In this document: positions 44,601 through 56,204 of the stretch, piece after piece
Layout: the number at the start of each line of letters is the position of its first letter
How positions within the stretch are numbered: the first letter of the stretch is position 1
NCBI RefSeq assembly: GCF_002127325.2
Contig: NC_035443.2
Coordinates: 123,788,295 to 123,852,294 of the forward strand
Length of the DNA: 64,000 nt
Direction: 5' to 3'
Origin: Helianthus annuus
Taxonomy: Eukaryota; Streptophyta; Magnoliopsida; Asterales; Asteraceae
Made by a program: the position numbers and the translations under genes
The notes under the pieces: generated by a model
Told to the model about the DNA's origin: nothing
Database searches by the model: none
What the model saw: only the letters and a program-made list of their open reading frames with translations

Positions 44601-47600
44601 ATGCATACGCGGAACTCCGGGAGGACTTCACCATTAGTCTACGAACCGGAAATCGAAAGAGTTGCAAGAAGAAATCTAGCAAGCCGATTGGAAGCAACAC
44701 TTGCTTCTAATCAAACCAATCAAAGACCACAACTCACACCGACCATTGAAACCGATTCAATGGCAAACCAAAACTCAAACCAAAACCAAAACCCGAACCA
44801 ATTCCAATACCGAAGCAACTTCAATCCTGCTCAAAATGTTCAACCTATACCTCAAGAGCGACTGGGTGGTAATAACAACAATGGACCACCCACACCACCT
44901 TTCCAAAACCAAAATCCCAACAACACCCAAAGAACACCCCAACAACAAAACCTTCATCGACAAACTTCCTTACCCCTCAACCTTGATGACCGGAATGTCA
45001 ATTCTGACCGTCGAGGCAACCGAGATCGTGGCAATCCCGCGAACGAAGACCCATTCTTCAACATAGACGATTTGAGGAATGCCATCCCCGATGACGAACC
45101 ATATAGTGTTCCCGGTTATCAATCGCCGGAACATGTGAGTGTGCATACGGAAAATTCGGACGATGGGGGATACTATGATGATCGGGTGAATGATGACGAA
45201 GATTGGGGGTATGTGAATCAAGGTAATGTCTACAATGCAAGAGGGTTTGAAGACGATGAGTTTGGCTATCAAAACGCCAACTTTGTGGGGAACGATGGCT
45301 ACGGGTATGGGGATAGGAGAAATGATGGTTACGAAAACAACCGCCAACCACGGAATAACAACCAAAGGAACCAGAATGATGGGTTTTACAACAACAACAA
45401 CAATGCTAACCCTAACCGGATTCCTCATTTCGTGGGAGGGGGTAACCAAAGGGGTAACCAAGGTGGAAACCGAAGAGATGATAGAAGAGGTGATAGAAGG
45501 GACAATCGAAGACCGGTTGATCAAGAAGTTAACGGTCCGCATCATCGTCAACGAGTGAATGACCGTTTCCGACCGGTGGTCACCGACAATGACTCACCGA
45601 TTGTTTGTGAAAGAAGGATGTTCGATTGCAAACCCCACTACATCAATATACTTCCCCACTTTAATGGGAGGTCTAATGATGAGTCGTACATGCATTTGGC
45701 GGAGTTCTCTTCCATTTGTAATACTATCGGGGGGCACAACTTCGCATTGGAGGAAGTCAAGCTTCGATTATTCCAGTTTTCGCTAAAGGACAAGGCGAAG
45801 CAATGGTTTCTTTCACTTCTGGCGAATAGTATCCGGATATAGGGCGAGATGCAACAAGTCTTTTTGGATGAATACTATTCGATGGCGAAGACCGATGACA
45901 CAAGGGATGAAATAAGGTTGTTTCGGCAATTATCGAGTGAACCGTTGCATGAAGCATTCACTCGATACATGGAGTTGATTCGGAAATGCCCACATCACCA
46001 AATAGAAAAGTGGGAATTGGTGAAATGTTTTGTACGGGGTTTGGATGATGTGACGTGGAATCGCCTCGAGTCAACGATCAACGGGACTCTATTGAGCAAT
46101 CATGAAGATGATGATTGGGAATTTCTCGAGCGAATGAGCAAGCGGTCGAAGGAAAAGGAATCGGCTGATAGAGCCAAGAAACATCTCGTTTCCCGATCAC
46201 TTCCCAATCTTGATTCTAAGGATCAGATTTCTACTTTAGAACGGGAAATGGCTCGTATAAAAAAGAAGGAGGTGAACGCAGTACAATTTGCGGTGTGTGA
46301 AGAGTGTGGAGATATCGGTCATAGAACCGAGCAATGTTCAACGGGGCCGAGTGATTACACCGAGGAGGTAAACCAAGTGTATGGAGATCGAAAGCAATAT
46401 GACATGAATTCCAACACTTACCATCCGGGTTTGAGAAATCACCCTAACTTCCGGTATGGTAACACCTCGAATCAAATGAACCCGAACTTTCAATCGGGAA
46501 ATCAAGGTGGGTCCTCGTATAACAATCATTAAGGTGGTAACCAAGGGGGTTACCAAAGGAATTACAATCAAGGGGGTAACCATGGGTATCAAAGCCGCGA
46601 AAGCAACTATCAACGGGGTTACAACCAAAGTGGAAATGGGGGTGGTGCATCAAACTCCCAAGGTGATGATTCGATTAATTCGAAATTTGATGCTATCATG
46701 AATGCTGTGAGTACTCTTACTAATTCACACCAAGTGTTCAAAGCCGAAGTGAGGAAAGAGTTTAAAGTGAGGGATAAATCTCAAAAGGCATTAGAGAAGC
46801 AAGTGGGGCAACTTGACCAAGAGATAGCTCAAATTCGTGGAAGTGGAGGAAGACTCCCAAGCGACACCAATGTGAACCTTAAGCATCAAGGGTCAAACTC
46901 GAAGAACATGAACAAGGTACCAATTAATAAAATTACCTTACGTAGCGGTCAAGTTGTAGATGTTAGTGAGGATGAGAATGAGGATGGTCAAACGGGTCAA
47001 AACAAAAATGATTTAAAAAAGAATAATAACACTCCCGTTGTGACCATACCCGTCCCCAAGGCTAAGGAAAAGGGTGTGGAGGCTAATACCGCCCCTTATC
47101 CCGAAGCATTGAAGGGACCCGTGAAGAAAGTTGTAAAGAAAAGAGGTCCACAACAAGAAGAGTTGTTGGAAATTTTCAAACAAGTAAAAATTAATTTACC
47201 TCTTTTGGATGCAATCAAACAAGTACCGTCTTATGCTAAGTACTTGAAAGAATTGTGTACCCAGAAACGAACTCATAAATTTCCTAAAAAATTAGATTTA
47301 ACCGAAAATGTGAGTTCGATTCTTTTGGGTGCACTTCCACCTAAGCTCCAACATCCGGGTGCGCCTATCATTTCAATTCAAGTAGGCGACTTTAAAATCA
47401 ACCAGGAACTTCTAGATCTTGGTGCTAGCGTGTGCATTCTACCGGGTAGTTTGTATGACCAATACATGTTTGGTACACTTCAGTCGTCAAACACCACTCT
47501 GGTGTTAGCCGATTTGACACCCAAATTACCCCGTGGAATTGTTTCGGATGTGATAGTAAAAATCAAGTATTTTTACTATCCGGTGGACTTTTTGGTACTT

Positions 47601-50600
47601 GATTATGTGGCTAAGGACCCAACCAAGCAACCTACGGTGATTTTGGGCTGACCGTTCTTAGCAACCACAAATTCTCAAATTGATTGCAAAACAGGAACGG
47701 TTGACATGACATTTGGAAACCGAAGGTTGAGGTTGCATTTTTTTCCGGACTTATGAACCCTCCAGTTGATGATGAATGCTATATGGCGGACATTGTTGAC
47801 ACGTGTATACCTCTTTGCGACACAGTCGTGGATAGGGAAAACACAATGGAGGATTGTTATATGTTTCACAGGTCACAGGTGGAGATGGATAAGAGCATAG
47901 ACGAGGAGGTGAAAAGTTTGGAGGTGCTTGCCGTTAGAGAGGGAAAACCGACATGGACGCACGAAGTTGAGAGTTTACCGGAGAGCATTGACACTAAATT
48001 GAAGCCGTCATTAGTAGAGCCTCCAGAGGTTGAGTTGAAGGCATTGCCGAAGCATCTCAAGTATGCTTATGTTGGTAAAGGCAATACACCTCCGGTTATT
48101 ATTGCATCAAACTTAAACGTGGAGCAAGAGGAGAAATTGATGGGTGTTTTGGTCACCAATCGGGCGATGATTGGATGGACCATTGCTGATTTGAAGGGTA
48201 TTAGTCCCCCAGTGGTGATGCACAAAATCATCACGGAAGAGAATGCGACTCCCGTCCAAGATGCACAACGGAGATTAAATCCGAATATGCGGGAGGTGGT
48301 GAAAAAGGAAGTGCTGAAATTGCTTGATGCGGGTATCATTTATCCGATCTCGGATAGCCAATGGGTGAGCCCAACGCAGACGGTTCCAAAGAAAGCGGGT
48401 ATACAAGTCGTCAAAAATGACGCAGGTGAAGAGGTAGCCACTCAGCCGGTAACCGGGTGGCGAATTTGTATTGATTATAGGAAGTTGAATACCGCAACTT
48501 CCAAAGATCATTTTCCCTTACAGTTCATTGATCAAATTGTTGAGAAATTATCGGGGCAACAATTTTATTGCTTCTTAGATGGCTATTCTGGTTATAACCA
48601 AATTGCCATCCATCCAGAAGATCAATCAAAGACCACATTTACTTGCCCCTACGGCACCTTCGCATTTAGGTGAATGCCGTTTGGATTATGTAACGCCCCC
48701 GCCACCTTCCAAAGGTGTATGATGAGTATCTTTTCAGATATGGTGGGGAAGTCTTTGGAAATTTTCATGGATGATTTCTCAATTTTTAGGTCATCATTTA
48801 AGGCTTGTTTGGACCAACTAGACAAAGTATTAAAAAGGTGTGTCGAAACTAGTTTGGTCTTGAGTTGGGAAAAGAGCCATTTTATGGTTCAAGAGGGAAT
48901 CGTGTTGGGACACGTGGTGTCAAGTCGTGGGATAGAGGTTGATCGTGCAAAGGTACAAGTTATATCTACTTTGCCGTATCCCACGAGTGTTAAAGGTGTT
49001 AGGTCATTCTTAGGTCATGCATGTTTTTATCGACGGTTTATTAAGGGTTTTAGTGATATAACCAAGCCTTTATGTAACTTATTGTTAAAAGATCAACCGT
49101 TTGATTTTAATGAAAATTGTCAAAACACATTTAACAAGTTAAAAGAAAAATTAGTTGACGCCCCAATCTTGCAATCGCCAAATTGGTATTTACCCTTTGA
49201 AATTATGTGCGATGCAAGTGATTATGCGGTGGGGGCCGTGTTGGGACAATGGGTTGACAAGAAACCCGTTGCCATATACTATGCGAGTAAGACTCTTTTG
49301 GATGCACAATTGAATTACACCACCACCGAAAAAGAGCTACTCGCGGAGGTATATGCATTAGATAAATTTCGGTCATACATATGGGGTAGTAAAGTGATTA
49401 TTTATTCTGACTACACTGCTGTTAGGTACCTCATGGAGAAGAAAGATGCTAAACCGAGATTGATCCGATGGGTATTGTTGCTCCAAGAGTTTGATTTGGA
49501 GATACCGGACAAAAAGGGTACCGAGAATGTGGTAGCGGACCATTTGTCCCGATTGATGGTCGAGGAGGATCCTAAATCATTAGAGATCAATGAGTCTTTT
49601 CCCGATGAACATATTATGAAATTAGATAAGTTGCCATGGTATGCTAACATTGTGAATTATCTTGTTACAGGTGATTTACAGACACATTGGGATAGATGGA
49701 AGAGGCAACATTTCATGTCTCAAATCAAGTATTATTGGTTGGAAGAACCGCACTTGTGGAAAGAGTGTGCGGATCAAGTGATTAGAAGATGCATAGACGA
49801 TGAGGAAATTCCAAGCGTGTTGCAGCATCTACATTCGATTGCGCGTGGTGGCCATTTTAGTGGCCACAAAATGGGTCATAAAGTGTTGAATAGTGGTCTT
49901 TATTGGCCAACTATTTTTAAAGATGCAAATGAGTTTTCCAAAATTTTTATAGAGTGTCAAAAACTAGGGGGTATTTCAAAAATGGATGAGATGCCCATGC
50001 AACCAATCCTCGTAGTCGACATTTTCGATGTGTGGGGTACTGATTTCATGCGCCCATTCCCCAATTCTTATGGCAATTTGTATATCTTGGTGGCCGTTGA
50101 CTACGTGTCAAAGTGGGTCGAAGCAATGGCTACCAAGACGAACGACCATTCCGTAGTTTGTAATTTTGTTCAAACCAATATTTTCTCAAGGTTTGGGATT
50201 CCTCGTGTCATCATAAGTGATGGAGGATCTCATTTTAAAACTTTTAGGTTTGGGAAACTTCTAAAACGGTTTGGTGTTGACCATAGAATTGCTACCCCCT
50301 ATCACCCGCAAACAAGCGGGCAAGTTGAGGTGTCAAATAGGCAAATCAAAGAGATTTTGCAAAAGACCGTGCGGGCGGACCGGAAGGATTGGTCAATTAA
50401 GTTGAACGATGCTTTATGGGCCTACCGTATGACACATAAGACACCCATTGGCACCACACCTTACTGATTGGTTTACGGTAAAAATTGTCATTTGCCGGTG
50501 GAACTTGTGCATAAATCATTGTGGGCTATTAAAGAGGTTAATGTTCAATATGATAATGCAGGTAAGGAACGAAAACTTAAGCTTTGCGAGTTGGAGGAGT

Positions 50601-50947
50601 TAAGGGAAACGACATATGAATGTGCATCTAAATACAAGGATGGGATGAAGAAGGCGCATGATGCCAAGTTGAGGAAGAAAGAGTTCGAGATTAGGCAAAA
50701 AGTGTGGCTCTACAATTCGAAACTCAAATTCTTTCCCGGAAAGCTCCGAAGCAAATGGATGGGACCCTATGTTATCACCCGGGTCGGATAATTGGGTGAT
50801 GTTACAATCGAGGACCCGAAGGATGGGTCACGGCAAACGGTAAATGGTCATTGGCTAAAACCGTTCCTCGAGGGTAATGAAAAAGTGGATGAAAACAAGG
50901 AATCAGTGAGCTTTGTGGTAAGCATTCCGGTTTATGAGGTCAAATGA
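44601..50947 (+). pseudogene. Athila gag-pol, interrupted by stops and frameshifts
   Basis: Domains run in gypsy order. Gag starts MHTRNSGRTSP, with an N/Q/P-rich region and a gag domain around 45600-46100. The zinc knuckle CEECGDIGHRTEQC is at 46296-46337. Protease has DLGAS at about 47415. RT has [12 protein letters not shown] and FMDDFS near 48765. RNase H has CDASDY at about 49208. The integrase zinc region is near 49830-49970, where the third ligand (Cys) looks replaced by Phe (IFIEC). DDE core residues sit in GTDFM, SDGGSHF and GQVEV. Lesions: frame changes near 45835 and 47740, and stops at 46530, 47649, 48671, 50465 and 50789. The final codons end at 50947. It cannot make an active polyprotein. 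Confidence 0.93.
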
Positions 50948-51139
50948 AAAGGACCGGTAACGTTTTGTGTAAAGTTATGTATAATTATTTAATTGTTTGA
51001 GTGCTTTGGATATAATTGTTTTCGTTTCATTCTAACCCCTTGTGATTGTGTGAAGTCCGGACATTCTGAACGAATCATGAAGACGTAAGGTATGTTTTTA
51101 GACTTCGTTACGTGCATTGAGGACAGTACATGACTTTTC

Positions 51140-51157
51140 GGGGGGGGGGGGGGGGGG
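51140..51157 (+). repeat. Run of 18 G after gag-pol
   Basis: The run follows CATTGAGGACAGTACATGAC, which resembles the sequence preceding the 3' primer tracts at about 54846 and 54930. A degraded internal polypurine tract is plausible. The exact count may be affected by sequencing. Confidence 0.7.
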
Positions 51158-51337
51158 TAGGGCCGTTAACGGTTTGCGCGTTGTCAAATTTTAACTTATA
51201 AAAATTTACAAAAAGATTTTTAATAATTTTTAGGAATTTTGTTTGTATATAGCCCCTTTACAAAAAGTACATAATTTCTTCCCTATTTTTTCAAAAAAAA
51301 TAATAATTATAATAAAAAAATTATTGTTTTTTGAAAA

Positions 51338-51490
51338 TGGGGAACCCGTCGCCGACGGGGTATAGCCCGTCCCGGACGACTTCTAGAAATGCCCGTCGGC
51401 CACCAAAACCCGTATCCAGCCACATAAGGCGTCGGCCAATCTCGAGAAAAAAGGTGCCAATCGCCGACGGGTTGTGGTTTCGTCTGCGTC
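51338..51490 (+). repeat. Internal copy of the LTR CGTCGGCGACGGG cluster
   Basis: CCCGTCGCCGACGGGG, CCCGTCGGCCACC and TCGCCGACGGGTT repeat the GC cluster of the 5' LTR (43268-43412), in the same order and spacing style, upstream of the extra ORF leader. Confidence 0.75.
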
Positions 51491-51932
51491 GCTGATTTGC
51501 TTTTAGGCATCCAAACTCGAACCAAAACTCTTTTCCACTCAACTAAACCCATTCCTAACACAACTTAACCCATAAACTCGAACCAAGGGTCCACTATCTG
51601 ACCTATACGCATTCTAATCCACCAATATTCTGCATTCTCCATATCCATACATTACTCTCTCTCTCATGAAACTTCATCTTCTCCAAATTACCCACCAAGA
51701 ACCCTAAAACCTTCAAATTCTCATAACTTCTTCAATTCTAAACCAAATCACCTAATTTTTGGGTCCATCTTGCGTGATTTTTCGAGAGGAACAAAACCCC
51801 CATCACGGTTTTCATCAATTCTTGCTAGTTTGCAAGATTTCTGGGCGTGTAATTTCGGGTTTTAGAAGGGGTGTTCATCAATTTGCTTGCTTTACATCTT
51901 TTTCTTAGTTCTTCTTGTTTACAACACTAAAG

Positions 51933-52359
51933 GTATGGATTTTACTCAAACTTATGCATGATTATCATATGTTAGTTGTTTTTCTTCCGAAATTTTAAAC
52001 TTGTTAGTTTAAGAGTAGGTTGTTTAGACAATGTATGTTGATTTAACATGATTTTGAGTAAGATTAGTTGTTTTGGATGGAATTTGAGCATGTTATAACC
52101 ATAGTGAAGTGATTACACTCGTTATTTACATGATTGAACATGAAGTTGATGTTGAACCTTGTTGAATTTATAAGAAATGGCGAGTTAACAAGTTAAATTG
52201 ATAGGTATATGATAAAATGAGCGACTTTGGAAGTTTAAAAAGGCGATTTTGCATCTACTTGTTAATCAAAACTTCAACATCATACATCATGTTCAAAGTT
52301 TAAGAAGCTATTAAAGGTTGGGGTTTATATTGATGCTTTGTTTGTTTTTGTGATTGTAG
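51933..52359 (+). other. Predicted intron before the Athila extra ORF
   Basis: A donor-like AAAG/GTATGG at 51933 and a strong acceptor TTTGTTTTTGTGATTGTAG ending 52359 bracket AT-rich sequence. The acceptor lies two bases before the ATG at 52362. Inferred from sequence only. Confidence 0.5.
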
Positions 52360-52361
52360 TT

Positions 52362-54269
52362 ATGGTCGGAGGTAAGAAAAGGCAGAAAACTACAGGGCAA
52401 GCTTCATCATCAGGAGTGGGATCTTCTTCCGGTTTAATACCGAAGAAGTGGGAGCAACTGAGCTCCGTAGAAGAGGGTGATGCAAGACTTTATAGGCAAG
52501 ATTGGGCGTGGGAAAAATTCAGGGATAGTAGAAGCGCTCAAGTATGGTATGAGGAGAAAAACAAACCTCTATCGGCCTATCAAGATAGGAAGTTAGAGGC
52601 CAAACTTTGGAAATGGAAGATGGTCAACAATGTTAATACTTCAGTACCGGAAAGGGTAGTTTGTGAAAGGGTTGTGAATGTGGAAGAGTTTAAACAAATT
52701 GGGATTGTGCAAATGTTTGAGCGTCAAGGATGGGAGAGAGTGCTCGATTGGTGTGAAGACAACACTTCGCGGGTGTATTTGGCAGAGGTGTGCGAATGGT
52801 TGTCAACGTTGAGGTTCATGAATAAGGATGGTCCTCCCGCTCAGTGGAAATTGGTTGGTAAGACAAGCCGAGGGGCAATGACGATGTCCTTCGAAACGAT
52901 TAATTGCATCGCGCGCTTTGATTCTTTGGGGGTGCAAGCATATGACTATCCAACCATTGAACAATTTTTGGATAATCATATGAACGATGGTGATCCGGAG
53001 CATATGACAACGGTTATTCTACCATACAACGATGGGGGAGAGGCTAAAAGAACTCAAATGGCGATTGAGGGAAGGATTCTTCAAGGAATTTCCCTTGAGA
53101 ATATTTTGGTGAGATTCGGTGATCGAGGAGGAGTGAGATCAAGCAATTGTAGGGTTGTCCATTCATTGTTGTACGGGACACCTACATTGTCATGGAGACA
53201 TATCATAATGATGAACACATGGTTTACCCGGGAGGCATCTCAAAGGCGTTTTATTCCATACGCACGCCTCATCAGTGCTATGATCGTTCAACAGAATTGT
53301 CTTCCACCAGAATCGCTGTGGGTATCCAAGCAGTTGGAAGAAATCAACCAAGCGGCAATGAAGAAAAACTGGAAGATAGGCGTGACGCTTTCGGGAAACA
53401 AATATGTGCTGACCGACAAAACGGGTCACAGGTATGATTTTGTTAATCCAGAAGCACAGCAAGGAGCTGGGGGAGATGAGGAAATGATTGATGAAGAAGA
53501 TGAGACTGAGCCTCCTGGTCCACGGGGACCAAAACAGAGATACATGAGGTCACACAGGGAGATTAATGCAGATGTGGCAGATTTTGTGAAACAAAGACAG
53601 GGGCCGACGTACAGAAATTTTAACCGCGGGCAACAAGCGGTTTATGATAATGTCTCGGCATGTATAGGCGAGGGCCGAGAATATAATAGGAGGAGAGAGA
53701 GCTGGGAAGAGAACAACGGGGCCTACATGCAAGAGCATTGGGCCTCCCAAGCATCCTATTGTGAGAGAATGGAGAAATATATGGAAGAGCAACAACTGCA
53801 ACAAGCGCTTCAAAGATCTCACATGGAACGCTTGATACAATTGCAGGAAGAAGATATGGCCCAAAGACGGGCATGGGAAGAAAGGGAGGAAAAAGCGTGG
53901 CATGACCGAAACACATTAGAGGACCACCGTTGGAGTGCCTTATATGTCTCACAGGAAACGGCTATTAATAATGCCAAAATCCTCCACGATCAGGAGAGAC
54001 ATCAAAGAGACCTTGAGGCCGGCCGTCCTTATGTTGAGCATTCGGGGTGGACCGACTACCCCAACCTCCCCGTTCCACGAGGCCCATCCGACCCATCTCC
54101 TCACTGGCCCAAGGCCGTAGGCTCCAGCGTCATTCTGATACCCTATCAGCCACCACCTCAAGGAGAGCCGAACCCACTTGATAACTACAGGGAGATGTTT
54201 GAGGCCCTCACTGGTTATCCATACCAGTCAAACCCGCTAGTTGATCCCAACGAGAGATATCAGCGGTGA
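52362..54269 (+). CDS. Athila extra (3') ORF, intact, 635 aa
   Basis: An uninterrupted ORF follows gag-pol in the position of the extra or so-called env-like gene of Athila elements. I chose ATG 52362 (MVGGKKRQK) rather than 52338, because a splice-acceptor-like sequence ends at 52359, between the two. Features seen: a basic N-terminus that could be a nuclear signal; a globular central part (about residues 25-370) with W-rich segments (WAWEKF, WERVLDW) and RRFIPYARLISAMI; an acidic stretch GGDEEMIDEEDE; then a Gln/Glu/Arg-rich coiled coil (about residues 450-570) and a proline-rich end. I see no signal peptide or membrane anchor, so an envelope role is not supported. It resembles the Athila ORF1 / plant-transposon-protein domain families. 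It is intact although gag-pol is dead. Confidence 0.82.
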   Translation: MVGGKKRQKTTGQASSSGVGSSSGLIPKKWEQLSSVEEGDARLYRQDWAWEKFRDSRSAQVWYEEKNKPLSAYQDRKLEAKLWKWKMVNNVNTSVPERVVCERVVNVEEFKQIGIVQMFERQGWERVLDWCEDNTSRVYLAEVCEWLSTLRFMNKDGPPAQWKLVGKTSRGAMTMSFETINCIARFDSLGVQAYDYPTIEQFLDNHMNDGDPEHMTTVILPYNDGGEAKRTQMAIEGRILQGISLENILVRFGDRGGVRSSNCRVVHSLLYGTPTLSWRHIIMMNTWFTREASQRRFIPYARLISAMIVQQNCLPPESLWVSKQLEEINQAAMKKNWKIGVTLSGNKYVLTDKTGHRYDFVNPEAQQGAGGDEEMIDEEDETEPPGPRGPKQRYMRSHREINADVADFVKQRQGPTYRNFNRGQQAVYDNVSACIGEGREYNRRRESWEENNGAYMQEHWASQASYCERMEKYMEEQQLQQALQRSHMERLIQLQEEDMAQRRAWEEREEKAWHDRNTLEDHRWSALYVSQETAINNAKILHDQERHQRDLEAGRPYVEHSGWTDYPNLPVPRGPSDPSPHWPKAVGSSVILIPYQPPPQGEPNPLDNYREMFEALTGYPYQSNPLVDPNERYQR

Positions 54270-56179
54270 AGGCAAGGTATATTTTGTGTTGTTGTTGTAT
54301 ACTTTAGTTTCTTTATTTCTTTTTCATTATTATTTATTTTTGCCTAGTTAAATGAACGTTGTGGGTGTGTTCCCTATATAACCCTCACGAGACCTCTCGT
54401 CCTCCTAAGCTATTGGGGGGTTTAAAAGGGCTTGTTGCATAAGCTAAATGCAACCATGAGTCCTACGAAAGTGAGTTAGGCTTGTTATTGTTGTAACTTA
54501 TTTTTCCACAAAAATCAAGATAATTTAATGCATGATTTGGTAACATTTTTAAAAAAATGGTAGAACTAACCACCTAACAAATTTCAATGGTTGTGAGAAG
54601 CATGCTTTTACACAAGGGTTAGAATTTGTAGGTATATGATGTTCGAGAGACAACCGTTTTTATGAAGAGAAGAAGAAGATATGAGCATCAAGCGACAACA
54701 ATCAGGTGCATGCGTTTCCTTCTTACCTTGATTCTTAGTTTAGTAATAAGTGGATTGTATTTTGTATTTTATTTTTCCGGGGTGAAATTTTGGGAAGGTT
54801 AGCCGTGTCACATCCCTTGTGTGTTTTCAAAATCTAGTTCTTACACATTGAGGACAATGTTTACCTCAAGTGTGGGGATGGGGGAGTAGTAAAAATTTTC
54901 GATTTTGACCCGTTCATTTAAACACTACACATTGAGGACAATGTTTACCTCAAGTGTGGGGATGGGGGAAAATTTCAAAATTTTTTTCAAAAATTTCTTG
55001 TTTCAAAAGCAATCTTAAAAGCACAAGTAACTAAGTCAACGATGGATGGCACAACCCATTTGGTATTTTGTCATGGTCAAGTTCAAATTAATAAGCATAA
55101 CGGGTATTTAGCGGGTGTTTATTTGGGAGTAATTCGCCTAAGGAACTAGCATTTGATGCATATCACATATCATACCCTTATACGTGAGGTTTTGGGCCAC
55201 TTTTATATCATTTATTTACATTTACATGTTTCTTTGTTTGAGTGGACCATTAGTCGCGTATTGTAGAACTTGCAACTTTTGATACGTTTGAGACCATAGA
55301 CCGAATACAAGCACAAGAATGATTAAGGCATTAGGTAAACCTTTTCCTTTTACACCATTTTTATATCCTTACCCAAAAATTATCCCCTAGTAGCCAACTT
55401 TGAGCCTAATCCCTTCGTTTGATCACCCTTTAGCCAATAACCTTAAAACCTTTTTCTTTTAAACCCGTGTGATGGAAATTCGATTATAGGAGTTAAGTTT
55501 GTATAGTTGTATTTGTTTGTTTGCATAAAAAAAGAAAAGAAAAAAAAAAGAGAAAAATCAGAAAATATACGAAAAAGAATAGAAAATCATTGAGAAAAGA
55601 ACAAAAATATGTGTTTCTAGTTATTGAATAAAAGGTGAAAATCATTGCCTTATAGTTAATGTTTATAGTTTAGTTTTGTTTAGAGTAGTCTTTTGTAATA
55701 AAAATCAAATTTTCATCACCTTAGCCACTTTAAAATATTCCATTCCCTACCCTTAGCCTAGCCCTGTTACAACCCTTACAAAGACCTTATGACTTGTGCT
55801 TAGTATTCGTGATCGGTGGTGGAGAATGATTAAGTTGCAAGCCTATGCGGGTATGTGTTCTAATCGGTTTTGAGCGATTATTCTTTGAAGTGCTAATACA
55901 TTATACACATTAGCCAAATTATAAGTCGAGTGGAGAGAACATTGTGAGGGATGTGCATGAATTGTTAGTTTTACGGGCGGGTTAATCTTGGATAACCATT
56001 GTTATATGTGATTGTTCACTTGACCGGTAAATATGTGAAAATTGTAAAAGGTTTGAACTTTTGTATGACAATAGACCTTAACCTTTGTCTCGGGAATGGG
56101 AGGTGTATTCGTTGTTCGACCCACGTGAAAGTGAAAAACAGATTTGCTTGAGGGCAAGCAAAAGACAAGTGTGGGGATG
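54270..56179 (+). other. Athila 3' untranslated region with repeated primer tracts
   Basis: The phrase CATTGAGGACAATGTTTACC followed by TCAAGTGTGGGGATGGGGGA occurs at about 54846-54888 and 54928-54972. A third AAGTGTGGGGATG at 56167-56179 abuts the 3' LTR. The rest is non-coding, with a poly-A-rich patch at 55529-55600. Confidence 0.8.
56167..56179 (+). promoter_or_regulatory. Polypurine tract of Athila element
   Basis: AAGTGTGGGGATG ends immediately before TGATACGTGG, the LTR start. This is the plus-strand primer site. Confidence 0.8.
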
Positions 56180-56204
56180 TGATACGTGGTTGAAAACCGG
56201 TGTT
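56180..56204 (+). mobile_element. Remnant of Athila 3' LTR (about 25 bp)
   Basis: It is identical to the first 25 bases of the 5' LTR (TGATACGTGGTTGAAAACCG, then GTGTT) and then diverges into AT-rich DNA. The rest of the 3' LTR is missing. Confidence 0.85.

Noticed and set aside
44970..45551. 193-codon minus-strand ORF
   Set aside because: Lies antisense to the low-complexity gag region. Its Val/Ile-rich content is a by-product of Asn/Asp-rich codons on the other strand.
52338..52361. Upstream ATG of the Athila extra ORF
   Set aside because: It lies in the polypyrimidine/acceptor sequence of a likely intron; ATG 52362 is preferred.
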